A stretch of DNA of 64,000 bases from Rutstroemia sp. NJR-2017a BVV2 (Eukaryota > Ascomycota > Leotiomycetes > Helotiales > Rutstroemiaceae), in the NCBI GenBank assembly GCA_002946415.1, contig NJPS01000054.1, forward strand, positions 868,001 through 932,000, written 5' to 3'. Within the stretch, counting starts at the first letter, position 1, and each line of letters begins with the position of its first letter. The notes below the pieces were generated by a model that made no database searches, had not been told where the DNA came from, and was given only the letters and a program-made list of their open reading frames with translations. This document shows positions 23,370 to 34,343 of the stretch, piece by piece. Position numbers and translations under genes: made by a program.

Positions 23370-25383
23370 CTACCTGACCGGTATTTCCCAAGCAGCATGG
23401 TTATCTTCATCGTCACTATCCCATTCCATCTGATCTTCTTCGTCATTCAAGGCCATTTGAACGAACCTTTGAACCCAAGCCTGATTTGCCGCATTTTGTC
23501 CCTCTGGATCTTGAACTAATTCTTCCGCCGGTGCGACCGGTGCGACCTGGCGAGGAACCTGCTGTGGATCTACGGCTCGTGGGCGGGCTGCATGTGCTCC
23601 TGCACGCGGAGCACGATTATTGGCATTGGCATTGGCATTGGCATTGCCTCTGTTCTGGCGGTTGCCCCGAGGCGCAACCCGGTTATTCCTTGGAGCTGGC
23701 GGAGCATCAGGAACTGCAGGTGCAGCTTGTGGAGCCACACGAGCTTGATTGATGCGTAGCACGAGCGGACCTTCCCGCTCTAGTTCTCGTCGATCTCCTG
23801 GTTCCTCGGCCACTGGTGCTTCCTGTACTTCTGGCTCAGGTTCCTCCACTTCGAAAACGACAAGTTCTTCCTCGGGAATTTCCTCCACTGGGCGCGCACG
23901 CTGGTTACCTCCAACGTAACCGATACCGACATCATCCCCATCACCGCCTTCGAGTTCCCAAAGTCTCATGTAGCATCCAGTGGTTTCAACATTGTAATGC
24001 TTGTAAGGATTTGACGGGTCTAACCAAGCTGAGCAGAGATAGCAAAAGTGAGACTGGCACTTGAAGCATATCATATGATTGCAACCATGTGTTTTCTGTG
24101 AAGGAGCTGCGCAGGTGGGGCACGGCGTAGTGTGAAGCTTCATATACTCCAGCGATGCTTTCTCTTCTTCTGTAAGTTCGGCATCTTCTCTCTTTGGCAT
24201 GCATATTTTGAATTCTCCATGCCAACCCTGAAGACACCGACTGCAAAATGCGTAAGAGCAGTCCTCACAAACAGCGAGACGATCTGCTCCAGCAACAACC
24301 CCATTTTTCTTATTCTGTCCATCATCGTCCTCGTCTTCATCCGAACTTTCGACTTCTTCAAAGCCTTCCGGTTTCTTATGTTTCTTTGATTTAGCAGCTC
24401 CTTTGCACCAAGCCCGGGGGCAGTAAACAGTGTTCTTATCTTTTTCCAACTGCGCTTTATGTTTGAGTTTGACGTATCGACTGACAACCTCATGCTCCAG
24501 AGGTATTTGAAGAAGCTCGCTGGGGCTCAGTTGTACCTTCGGTTTCCGTGATTTTCCGGAGCTCGACTTCTTTCTTTCTGCCCGGTCTTTCGCACAATTC
24601 GGAGCAAGACATCGAACCGATACCAGGTCTCCCTCCTTGATAGCATTATTGTAGAAGTCCTGTAGACATTGAACACAGAAGACGTGCCCACAATCGACCA
24701 TTCTGTGGCAAACCGAGCCTTTCTTGGGATCTGAAGATGAGATCAGTGAGGCATTCTAGGGGAAATGTAGCAGGAATCTTACCAAGGCAAACGCCACATT
24801 CATAGGTCTCCTTCGCAAAGGCGGCTTGTTTGGCTACAATATCGAAATCCAATAACGATATCTTTTGGTCTTGGGGTATTTCCAAAATTGTGCCTTCTTC
24901 TCCAAAGCCAAAGGCATTCTCGGCGCTTTGCTGAAGAAAATCGATATATGCGAAGACAACCAAATCGCGACCGAGTTCCTCCCACATGCGTTGCCCTTCA
25001 GCCTCGAGCTCGCCGAGTCGGGATTGTGGAAGCCATCTGGGCTCTGCGGAAAGTTCGAATTTGGGCGGCTTACTCTCGGGATATTCTTCTGGTAGGGTGA
25101 TGCGGAGATGAAGGGATGGCAGATGCGTCAATCGATGTGATTCGATGGCGTTCTCTGTGTTGATTCTGGCCTGCCCTTCCTCGCCGGAGCTTGCAGACTG
25201 TGGCGGGGTGATGAGACGGATATCTTGGGTACCATCAGAGGCAGCTGGGAAGGCAACAGTTACTGGCTTTTGGGGGCTAACCGACAGTGCGATAGATGCA
25301 CAGAATGGATTTGCTGCATCAATTTCGATTTCTGGAAATATGGCGGCAACGCAATCTAGTTCTTCTTGACGTTGGTCTTCCAT
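23370..25383 (-). CDS. RBR-type E3 ubiquitin ligase with RWD domain (RNF14/Itt1-like), 653 aa
   Basis: Exon 1 is 25383-24783 and exon 2 is 24730-23370. The 52-nt intron splits the RING1 motif: CGVCL in exon 1, CGHVFC after the join. Residues 1-150 form an RWD domain (MEDQRQEELDCVAAIFPEI at the start). Then come RING1 (about 195-245), an IBR domain (YCPRAWC ... CEDCSYAFCSRC) containing an acidic insertion, and RING2 (CPTCAAPSQKTHGCNHMIC). RING2 carries the GCNHM cysteine that accepts ubiquitin as a thioester in RBR ligases. The C-terminal 200 residues are low-complexity, with an Asn-Ala repeat and many Arg and Pro. The order RWD-RING1-IBR-RING2 matches RNF14/Itt1, a ligase linked to translation quality control. 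The substrate here is unknown. Confidence 0.95.
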
Positions 25384-25944
25384 CGCAAAAGCAAGCTATG
25401 TAGTGGGCCGAAGTGTGCTGGGTTGCGGATTATGGAAGGACTTCTGCGTCGTTCGAGGTCATAAATGTGACTGGCACAAATGATACGATGGATTCATCGA
25501 TTTGGATTTCATGGAAATTATATTTATAAAGTATAGGAGAAAAATAGGAAGAAATAGTTCGGTGGCGTGTGTTGATAATGCCATTGATTTGATAGAAAGA
25601 TGGAGGAATGATATCGCTCCGTCCAGAATAATTTTAGAGAGCTGCTTGAAGGATTATGGGAGGCCGCTTTAGATAATTTCCCGAAACCCCGATTACTATT
25701 AGTCTACGCCGATTGAACCACGAAAATTAAAGCACGTCTGTTAATGTACAGCTTGCCTTGATTCATTGTGGAATCTAACTCCTGTCGCATGTTGGAGGTG
25801 CTATTCGCTCACTTATTCTGACCTTCAGAGTCATATAATCCTGGTCTTTCCGAAGAGGAGAATACTAGCAGACCATTAGCATCTGGCGAAGAAGGCTATC
25901 ACATCGTCCATGAATCGGAGACATTAAGACCAGATCAAGATAAA
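25384..25944. promoter_or_regulatory. divergent promoter region between RBR ligase and dolichyldiphosphatase
   Basis: A 561-bp spacer between two head-to-head start codons (25383 minus, 25945 plus), so it must serve both promoters. I could not identify specific binding sites. Confidence 0.5.
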
Positions 25945-26703
25945 ATGGCCGACACGCCTCTTGCGTCTCTTTCCCTGACGCATGTTCATTATGTAGGGCA
26001 TTGGCCCTGTTATCCCAATCTTTGCTAACTTCATCAGGATCCTAACGATCCCGTCTCTTATGGTTGCGCATGGCTCGCTCTCGTACCCCAAGGACTCTGC
26101 GTCATGTACGCGACGCTCATATGGTCCACCCGCGAAATCGAAATCCTTATGATGTTTGGCGGGCAGATGGCATGCGAGGCGTTGAACTTCGTACTGAAAC
26201 GTATACTGAAGGAGGAAAGACCTAAACAAATGCATGGGAAAGGTTATGGAATGCCTTCGTCGCACGCACAATTCGTGTCTTTCTTCTCATTGAGTCTGAC
26301 GCTGTTCCTGCTTTTCAGACATGTTCCTAAAAAGCCAACACCTTCGCATACACCTCTTACCCTTGTGGCGCGAGTCGGCTTATCAGGCTTGGCACTGTTG
26401 AGCGCTGGGTTAGTGGCATGGAGTCGGATTTATCTAAACTACCACACTCCGAAGCAGGTCATGGTTGGTTGCGGTGCTGGTGTAGCAAGTGCCATAGCCT
26501 GGTTTATGGTTACTACTGCCGTCAGGAGGTCTGGTCTGCTTACCTGGATTCTGGAGTTACCTGCTACGAGGCTATTCAGAATGCGAGACTTGGTTGTGGA
26601 GGAAGATTTGTGTCAGGCTGGCTGGGAGAAATGGGAAGCAAAGCAGACGCAGCGACAGATTTCACCAAATGGGAAGAGCACAGGCAGTAAGAAGAAGAGG
26701 TGA
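25945..26703 (+). CDS. dolichyldiphosphatase (PAP2 family), 237 aa
   Basis: Removes a phosphate from dolichyl diphosphate at the ER lumen, recycling the lipid carrier used for N-glycosylation (yeast Cwh8/Cax4). Exon 1 is tiny (25945-25992, 16 codons) and exon 2 is 26038-26703. The start MADTPLASLSLTHVHY joins DPNDPVSYG across the intron, a typical N-terminus for this family. The three PAP2 phosphatase motifs are all present: K-x6-RP in KRILKEERP, PSSH in GMPSSHAQF, and SR-x5-H in SRIYLNYH. The last is followed by TPKQVMVG, as in dolichyldiphosphatases. About four membrane helices are visible. The tail is basic (KKKR at the end), which could be an ER-retention signal; that is an inference. Confidence 0.95.
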
Positions 26704-28851
26704 TTCAATACATATCTATGGATTTAAAAGTTTATATCTTCGAGTTCTTGATGCACACGCTCTTGGCGACCTTCATTGTCATATTTCAGGTTTCGCAGTG
26801 ATCTACATGATATGGTTGGGTCCACCTTGAAGCGACTGCTACAGCAAACTTATGGTTGCACCACGAGATCGCCCTGGAAATCTCTCTACCAGACCAGGTG
26901 TTTTGGGTTAACCACAGCGCCTGGGAGCGGAAGATGAGTGTTGTGGACGACACAGTTCTAACACATGCCACCAGATTGAATATTTGTGGGTTTTCACTTT
27001 CACCGAAATGGGAGTTCAGAAATTTGTCGGGGTTTTATGCAGGTACATTGCAAAGAGGACGCTCATGTTCTCGGAAACTCATTCCAGAGAGCGGTCTATA
27101 CGCAATCGGGAAGCCGAGCTGCGTCGGAATAATTGTGTAACATTGCGTCCCTGAATATGGAAGACCTCGACACCTTGGACCGCATCATTGAGCTAGAACA
27201 CGCCAGGGATAAAGAGAGCCGTTACTGGTGGCTTCAAGTATGCTTGGTTGCTTACTCTAAGCTGATAATACTACTAGGAACAGTCTGAACCGACTATCTG
27301 GGCGTGCTGTGTTCTAAAACCTGGATTCAAAAGCTCGAGAATATGGAACACAGCGCACGCTTCACTGCGGTAGGTTATTCTTTCCGGAAGCTTTGGAGCT
27401 CTAATCTGCGGTGTAAGAGCGCATGCATCCCTGCAGTTGGCCGCATACTGCATACAGCAGACGAGCTCATTTCGGAGGTATCCGGAGAAATCAAGCAACA
27501 ACGAGCCTCGTATGTACTGCATCGAAACGGGTAACAATATAACAATATTGGATGCTTCTGCGGCGCAGTCACCAACGGACGGCTTCAATCGTTCTATCGG
27601 ACAAACTCTCACGGATCATTCTCTGCATTGTCTCTCCAACACCACGTGATCGAACCACCATGTCACCCTTCTAGCATCTTACAAAAATTAATCTAGCATG
27701 CAGGTCGCAAACCGCTGCCACTATGTCAGCATACTTTGTCATTGAGTCTGTTAAGAACTATTGATCTGCTCCACGAACTGTCATATCGTACAAAAGACGT
27801 CAGCTTGACCGCCTATTGGCTGGTCTTTCAGTTCATCGACCCTTCAACCGTCTGGTCGTTTGAATGCCCCGAACTGATCCAGTGTAAAGGCGTGGACAGA
27901 GCATGGTCATACCTTGGTCGTATTGTTATCGGAAGTTTCTGCATATGCACTAATCTACCTTCAGACTCACACTCAATACTACTCTCGAACCCCCTCGGTA
28001 TTATGATTGTCACCTTCCTTATACACAATGTAATAGTCGTAGATGCCTGTAAGCGAGCGAGTCGCTTTTGTTTCCAGTCACACACCCTTACCAGAGATTA
28101 CAATGATTATGAGGTTACTCAACATGATGATTCCAATGCAGCAATCACAAAACAGATATATCGCTTGGCCGAGATCTTTTGTATTGCTTATCAGATATGA
28201 TGGACTATTTCAAATCACTTTTTGGAGGCACACGTTGTCAGCATTAGAACGACGGCTGAGAAACAAAGTTGTCAGACTTTCACATTTGACAAGCTCCTGG
28301 ATGTGCTGGCGCTGGTGGTCTTGACTTCTATGTAAGTTAAGAACCCATGTTCACTTCACGGCAACGAGATTTTGGGCCTAGATGTCGCCACAACTTCCTC
28401 GACCACAGCATACATGCATGCGATCAACCATGCCTAGTCCGATTTTATCGATGTGCAGCTTCGAAAGATCCTACGAAACGGTGAACCCACATGGACTTTG
28501 CTCAACCCTCAACAAGGAGTGTTGGTTGACAACCTTTCTATCCAATCGTCTCATATCACGGAAGGGGATTTGAGCCTCCCCGCTCACAAATAACTCTTTC
28601 GACTCGTATAGATGACGTGAGGTATTGTAAAAAGGTAAATCATTCGACAGCTCAACCATTCTTGTGTTCCTCATCACATTCAACTGCGGTTGGATCTGCG
28701 CTGGGCGTCGCGATTGCCTGTTTTAGGACATTCATTCAGTCATCTAGGCATGACTTTGATAAAGAATACCTTTCCCATCTATTTTATACAACTCATGAAG
28801 TCTTGATATTCACTTTCTAGGGGCATCTTTCCGTCAAAGTTCATACACAAA
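26704..28851. other. 2.1 kb intergenic region with possible gene debris
   Basis: No gene I can support fully. Near 27159 an ATG opens MEDLDTLDRIIELEHARDKE and ends at a plausible GTATGC donor; the matching acceptor restores an open frame of about 35 codons, followed by a further open frame up to about 27648. This could be a short multi-exon gene or a relic. The frame at 27736-28200 has only a TTG start. The final 200 bases precede the subtilase gene. Confidence 0.35.
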
Positions 28852-31728
28852 ATGTTTCTTTCATGGTACTTGGTTGCCTTCAGTATTGCTCTATGCGATG
28901 CCAAAGATCCCTTCAACAGTGTGAAACGAGAGCCCCCGGCCAATAGTTCACAAGGTGAAGATGCCAACATCATCGGGAAAGCGTTCATCATCGAATTGAA
29001 GACAAGCGACGCAACTGCTCTTGTAAGAAGAGACAGTTATCACAGCGCCTTTCACAAGCGTGCTGCATCCATTGCCTACGATATCCGCCACGAATTTGAC
29101 TCGGCTGCCTTCACCGGACTTTCCATCTCAGTCACACAAAGCGGAACAAATGAAGAAGTTCAAAGACTTCTAGCTGATATCCCTGGGGTAGCTGGTGTTT
29201 GGCCTGTCTACCAAGTTCCACACCCTGGACTGCAAAATAACTTTGAAGACTCAAGTGTCTCTACTCCACCAGAAACATCTCCCATATTGGGAAGAAGGCA
29301 GTCAGAAGCTGCATCTGGAGGCGATCTAGCATCATCTTTGGAGATGGGAGGTGTTGATAAGCTACACGCAAAAGGCATCAAGGGAAAAGGAATCAAGATT
29401 GGCATCATAGATACAGGCGTCGATTACAGACATCCTGCACTTGGCGGGGGTTTCGGTCCAGGTTTCAAGATTGCTGGCGGATACTCTTTTGTTGACGACA
29501 AAGGCACATTGACTAATAGCCCCGATCCACTGACTACATGCATCACTGGAGGCCATGGAACCCACGTGACAGGTAAGCTTCAACTATTCTTGATCCAAAT
29601 CTTTATTAACATAGCATGTCTAGGGATCATTGGGATGAATCCACTTTCGGGGAGTGATGGTTTCTCAATTACTGGTGTTGCCCCCGAGGCAAGCCTCTAC
29701 ATGTATCGTACTTTCGATTGCTCAAACGCAGGTGGCAGCGATACGGTCATGGCAGGAATGCTGAAAGCACAGAGCGATGGTGTCAATATCATCAGCATGT
29801 CGCTAGCTGTTGGCACTCAATACCCTAACGTGGCTGATCCTCTGGCTTCAGTGGTCCAGAGCATAACGAAAGCCGGAATCGCTGTTGTCGTTGCGATAGG
29901 GAACGAGGGCTCGTTGAGTCAATATGCGACAGAACTTTACTCCGCAGACTATCCATCGACAGAACCTGGAGCTATTGCCGTCGGAGCAATATCAAATAAG
30001 GATTTTCCTTTGGTTTATCCCGCCGTTGATTCATTTGGGTCTTCGATTGGCTACGCATCTGTTTGGCCATTAAAGTTCACAGGTGGCGCTCACGTATACT
30101 TGCTATCTAACGGCTGCGACCCCTCGGTATGGAGTGCTGCGCTGGACACCGTCAACCAGAGTGGTCTGATTAACAGCACAATATTTGCTTTCCAAGCCTT
30201 CACAAGCATTGGCTACTGCAACCCAAATTCCATCAGTTCATCTTGGAACTCGGCAAATGTAAAACCACTGTATGTCATGGGCTACAACTCCGCAATTTCA
30301 AACCCTTACCTTCTCGAATACAACGTCTTCAGTCCCTCGTACTTCGGAACTATCCGATACATCAACCTAAACACCGTTGACGGTCAAACTCTAGTCAGCA
30401 ACTACGGCACCAGTGGCGGTTTCCCCAACTACACAATAAAATTCACCAGTAACAAATACAGCAGCCCCCCACAACACACAGCCGGCCAAGTAGACTACTA
30501 CTCCAACTTTGGACCCGTGTACTTCACCTACGATCTCAAGCCCCAAATTTCCGCTCCCGGGGGTCATATTCTCTCCACTTACCCTCTCGGTGCCAACTCC
30601 AACTACACCATCCTCTCCGGAACATCCATGGCGACCCCTTACATAGCAGCTTGTTACGCTCTCGTCAAATCCCAATTCCCCGCTCTCAACCCCGCTGAAA
30701 TCCTCTCCCTGCTACAAACCACCGCATCCCCTGTCTCCTGGGTCTGGGACAGCACGATTCTCTCCGCCACCGCGCAGCAGGGCGCCGGTCTCGTGAACGC
30801 ATATGCGGCGATCTTCGCTTCTAGTAGAATTTCCCCTGGACAGATAGTCGTCGGAGACGACCCCACTCATACTAAGTATGGCGCGACGAATGTCACAATT
30901 CAGAATACATCCGGGAGGAGCAAAACCTATACTTTATCGCACATCGGCGCTGGATATACAGACGGCCAATTATCCGGCCGCAGCAACAGCCAAACCGCAC
31001 TCTACGGCAGCGCCAACTTCTCCACCCCCAGCGTAATCATCCAAGCCGGAAAATCCCTCACCATCCCCCTAACCATCGTTCCTCCCCCCACAGGATCCAT
31101 CACCGCCTCCCACCGCCCCGTCTTCGGCGGGTACATAAAAATCAGCTCCTCCGCCAGCGAAACCTACACCATCCCATACATCGGGGCACCGTACTCCCTC
31201 TTCCACACCCCCTACATCTCCGTAATCCAAGTCGCGGGCTTCACCTCCGCCGGGCTTCCACAACTCGATACCGGATTCCTAGAAGTCAACCCTGCGTTCC
31301 AGTACGGTATCGCGGCCGACATCCCGCTGCAGAACACGCTGTCTTTCCGCTTCGATCTGCTGCCTGCGAATACGAGTATCCTGGCGAATACATACGCGTT
31401 TAATACATCGGCGCGCGCGGAGCCGGTCCCGGGATATGTGTATGTGCCGTCGAAGCAGGGGACGCGGGCGAAGGTTTTTGGGGAGAGTTCGTATGGGACG
31501 TATACGAGGCAGGGAGGGGCGGGGGTGGTGGTGCCGGGGAATTATATTCAGTATTGGACGAATGGACAGGTGACGGGGGATGATGGGACGGTGTTTGAGG
31601 TGGGGGATGGGGATTATCGGTTTTTTGCTAGTGTGTTGAGGTGGGGGGCGGTGGTGGGGAGTGAGAGGTTGGAGGATTATGATACGTGGTTGGGGCCGAT
31701 TTTGAGGTTTAATTCATCGATAGTGTGA
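28852..31728 (+). CDS. secreted subtilisin-like serine protease (S8), 941 aa
   Basis: A secretory signal peptide (about residues 1-17) is followed by an I9-type propeptide (about 40-125), which would act as chaperone and inhibitor. The S8 catalytic domain follows, with Asp187 in IIDTG, His235 in GGHGTHV, oxyanion Asn334 in IGNEG and Ser575 in SGTSMATP. The long gap between His and Ser, including an insert around 385-510, suits a protease-associated domain. About 280 residues of beta-rich sequence after the Ser suit an Fn3-like C-terminal domain of the kind found in Vpr/C5a-type subtilases. One intron (29573-29623, 51 nt) has GT-AG ends and contains no stop, so the unspliced frame reads through; splicing restores HVTG-IIGMNP. 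Codon endings switch from C to G over the last 330 nt. It probably degrades external protein. Confidence 0.95.
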   Translation: MFLSWYLVAFSIALCDAKDPFNSVKREPPANSSQGEDANIIGKAFIIELKTSDATALVRRDSYHSAFHKRAASIAYDIRHEFDSAAFTGLSISVTQSGTNEEVQRLLADIPGVAGVWPVYQVPHPGLQNNFEDSSVSTPPETSPILGRRQSEAASGGDLASSLEMGGVDKLHAKGIKGKGIKIGIIDTGVDYRHPALGGGFGPGFKIAGGYSFVDDKGTLTNSPDPLTTCITGGHGTHVTGKLQLFLIQIFINIACLGIIGMNPLSGSDGFSITGVAPEASLYMYRTFDCSNAGGSDTVMAGMLKAQSDGVNIISMSLAVGTQYPNVADPLASVVQSITKAGIAVVVAIGNEGSLSQYATELYSADYPSTEPGAIAVGAISNKDFPLVYPAVDSFGSSIGYASVWPLKFTGGAHVYLLSNGCDPSVWSAALDTVNQSGLINSTIFAFQAFTSIGYCNPNSISSSWNSANVKPLYVMGYNSAISNPYLLEYNVFSPSYFGTIRYINLNTVDGQTLVSNYGTSGGFPNYTIKFTSNKYSSPPQHTAGQVDYYSNFGPVYFTYDLKPQISAPGGHILSTYPLGANSNYTILSGTSMATPYIAACYALVKSQFPALNPAEILSLLQTTASPVSWVWDSTILSATAQQGAGLVNAYAAIFASSRISPGQIVVGDDPTHTKYGATNVTIQNTSGRSKTYTLSHIGAGYTDGQLSGRSNSQTALYGSANFSTPSVIIQAGKSLTIPLTIVPPPTGSITASHRPVFGGYIKISSSASETYTIPYIGAPYSLFHTPYISVIQVAGFTSAGLPQLDTGFLEVNPAFQYGIAADIPLQNTLSFRFDLLPANTSILANTYAFNTSARAEPVPGYVYVPSKQGTRAKVFGESSYGTYTRQGGAGVVVPGNYIQYWTNGQVTGDDGTVFEVGDGDYRFFASVLRWGAVVGSERLEDYDTWLGPILRFNSSIV

Positions 31729-32072
31729 GCGGGAGGGTGTGGAGGGTAGGATGTTTTGAGCGGGGAGTGGGTGATTTGGGATGGATGGAGAAGGAAGGAA
31801 CGGAAAGGAGTTGGTGGAAGAGTGGAGGGTTTAATAGTTGTAATCGATGGAGGCGGGTAATTTTGAATTAACTTATGTTCCTAAAAGCACAACTACTTTT
31901 ATAGAAGCGTCGAACACAGAAATGAAAGTTCTATTTGTCGATCTCTTCGACCAAGTATCACACTCACTAGAATTTTTCTTCTTTCAGAAGCGTCACTCAA
32001 TGCCTCTCGCAAAACCTCACCTATATAACATACCACAAAAAGCATCAACCCGACTTCCCACCCATCTACCAG
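31729..32072. other. 344 bp intergenic spacer
   Basis: The first half is very G-rich on the plus strand and continues the composition of the subtilase 3' end. No other feature was seen. Confidence 0.5.
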
Positions 32073-33469
32073 ATGCTCGAACTTAATGTAGTCATTCCAT
32101 CCCCAATACGACCAACAATCCCGCCTCCCTTCAACAAGCGAAAAGTTTTCCACCCAGACCAGACCAGGACCAAAGCGTGATCAGCCTCGTCTATTCTCCT
32201 GCTGTACCTACCTCTTTCGTGCATCGGAATCATAGAAGTTCCAGACGATTCGATAGATGTCAGATCAGGAACTTGTACTGAGAATTCTCTAGCGACCACG
32301 AAGGGGAAATGTAATTCTATCATAAACACACGAAGGAGAAGATTCTCCGCCGGGAGAAAAATTTCGAGAGTCACCCAGGAATCTGACAAGACCAAAAGAG
32401 CTCCACATAAAGTTTCCATTTCCATCGAGGATTTCGATGCTGTAGGTGGTCAGTTTGATGGTCTGGAATCGACTGGACTTACGCAAGACTTTAGCGACCT
32501 CAGTTTCGAAGCTTTAGGCAACACTAGCAGTGGAGCTCCTGATGATATTTTGATGCATCAGCTCCTCCAACAAAGAGCTCTTGCTTCTTATCCTCCCTCA
32601 CGGAGTATGAGTAATGAATCTCTCCATTCTACATTTTCCACATGGGAACCTCGATCAAAATTGGCGGCTGCGCAAAGAGAAAAGGAAAGAGAACGAACAG
32701 GGTGAAGATCTAGATCACTACCCTCCGGGTTTGGCGATAAACCTTCGAGCTCCCGTGGAGATCGAGCTAAAGCAGCTCAAAGAAGTGAACAGAAAGGCCG
32801 AAGCGAACAGAAAAGCCGAGATTCTGAAGCAACAGGAGTATCATCAGGAATTAAGCAAGTCGAACAAGCCGGGAAGGAAGATGTAAGTGAACCTGTAGCG
32901 GGAATCAAAAAACAGAGTGGCTTAAAAACGGTACATCGCTCCGAAAGTCCACAGACTAGTGACAGCCCAGGAAGACCTCAAATACAGCGGCGAAGAAGTT
33001 CAAGGGCTTCGAGTTTAATGGGAAATTGGGAATGGCGACGTCAGCGTCCAAACGTGAGAGTAGCAGCAGGCGTTCAAAGAAGTCGGAGAAGAAGCCCACT
33101 GATGAAATATAAACTGATTTTTACAACCGACCTAGAGAGTTAACTAATCACCTCATGCTATTCCACGATAGATGATTCAAGGGCATATTCTTCATGGTTA
33201 ACCTACCTCACACAGTTTCATGTGCAGAATAAGTAGAACAGATTGAAGAAAATGAGAGAGGAAAGACTGACAGGACTGCCAATGAGAACGTGCTTGCTTC
33301 AGCAGGAGTTGGAATTCAGGATGGTCAGATGCGATTCCCTGCAAGTGGTCTGGTAAGAATTGAGTATGAGGTTAAATGTTGTTACCAAGGATTTGGAGAA
33401 GAAAGGCGAGAATGGATGAAATTTGCAGTTGAGACTTTCCTTCCAGATGTAAGAACAGTCTGCCGCTGA
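32073..33469 (+). CDS. uncertain gene: long open frame broken by two TGA codons
   Basis: One reading frame runs from ATG 32073 to TAA 33141 (357 codons) with only two internal stops, TGA at 32178 and TGA at 32703. The two open blocks are 174 and 145 codons, with almost no in-frame ATG. The content is protein-like: an acidic patch (SISIEDFDAVGGQFDGLEST) and an Arg/Ser-rich part (RRRSSRASSLMGNWEWRRQR). A donor at 33139 and an acceptor at 33232-33233 join it in phase to a further 78-codon frame ending at 33469 (FGEERREWMKFAVETFLPD near the end). Possible in-frame introns (32177-32263 and 32702-32749) would remove both stops, but their splice signals are weak. It may be a real multi-exon gene or a recently broken one. 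I recognise no family. Confidence 0.35.
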
Positions 33470-34343
33470 AGTAGCTTTACACGTGACCATGCAGCTACCG
33501 GAAGAATGCCGCTATTCACGTGACTAACAAAAGCACAGTGACACAACATGCGTTGAGGCTTGCATGACTGGGAATTAAAGAACATTCTATGCATTCATCT
33601 TCACGGGAAGGTGTCGCTATCTCGATGATATAGTTATCACATCTCATTTGTATCTGGAAACCATCCACGCAGCTCAGCTAACGTTACTTAGGGTTATGTT
33701 ATACAAAGAATTTCAAATTCCAATTCCAATTCCATTTCCCCGTTTTCTCTTTGTCCCACCCACCCCCACCAACCTATTCACACCAGTTTCGGGCAAATGA
33801 CCCCATTTAATGACCCATAATTTCCCCGACTTCCCCGCAGTGCTCTTTCTTTCATCCTCTCATCTCGAAGATCCTCCTCAGACAGGACACCAGTTCATCC
33901 TTCCATGCGCCCCACGGCGGGGAAAAGACAGTCCCGAGCTCGTCTGGCTCTAGCTATTATAGGCAAAAGAGAACGACCCTCGATTGTTCAATGCCCCGAG
34001 CCGGCTGTTTAGCAAAGAGAGCACAACATGTAGCTATAGGTCTAGGTCTAGGTTGCACGTCAATCACGCACGGCTATGCAAGCGTCGTATCCTTTCGTCT
34101 CATATCACCTGTCGCATGTAACAATTGAATGCTGCAGTTACTTCCTTCAATCAACTGCTATTCACTTCTTCTCTACTGGTGTAAGGCTATTGTCGGCTTC
34201 CAGGAAACGACCACTAGGTACTCTCTACCTCCTCATTGTACCTCCTGACAGATACTTTTTCTTCTTTTTTCCCGTTCTCCAAACATCTCCAACACAATAC
34301 AGCACAGATGAGGGTCTGAAAGCACCGCTTGGCTTCCAGCAAG
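33470..34343. other. 874 bp spacer upstream of transhydrogenase gene
   Basis: No coding region supported. The part near 33720-33850 is pyrimidine-rich. The frame at 34076-34417 overlaps the transhydrogenase start in another frame and is probably leader sequence. It likely contains the transhydrogenase promoter. Confidence 0.5.

Noticed and set aside
27736..28200. 154-codon frame
   Set aside because: It begins at TTG, not ATG, has no upstream exon I can join and no domain.
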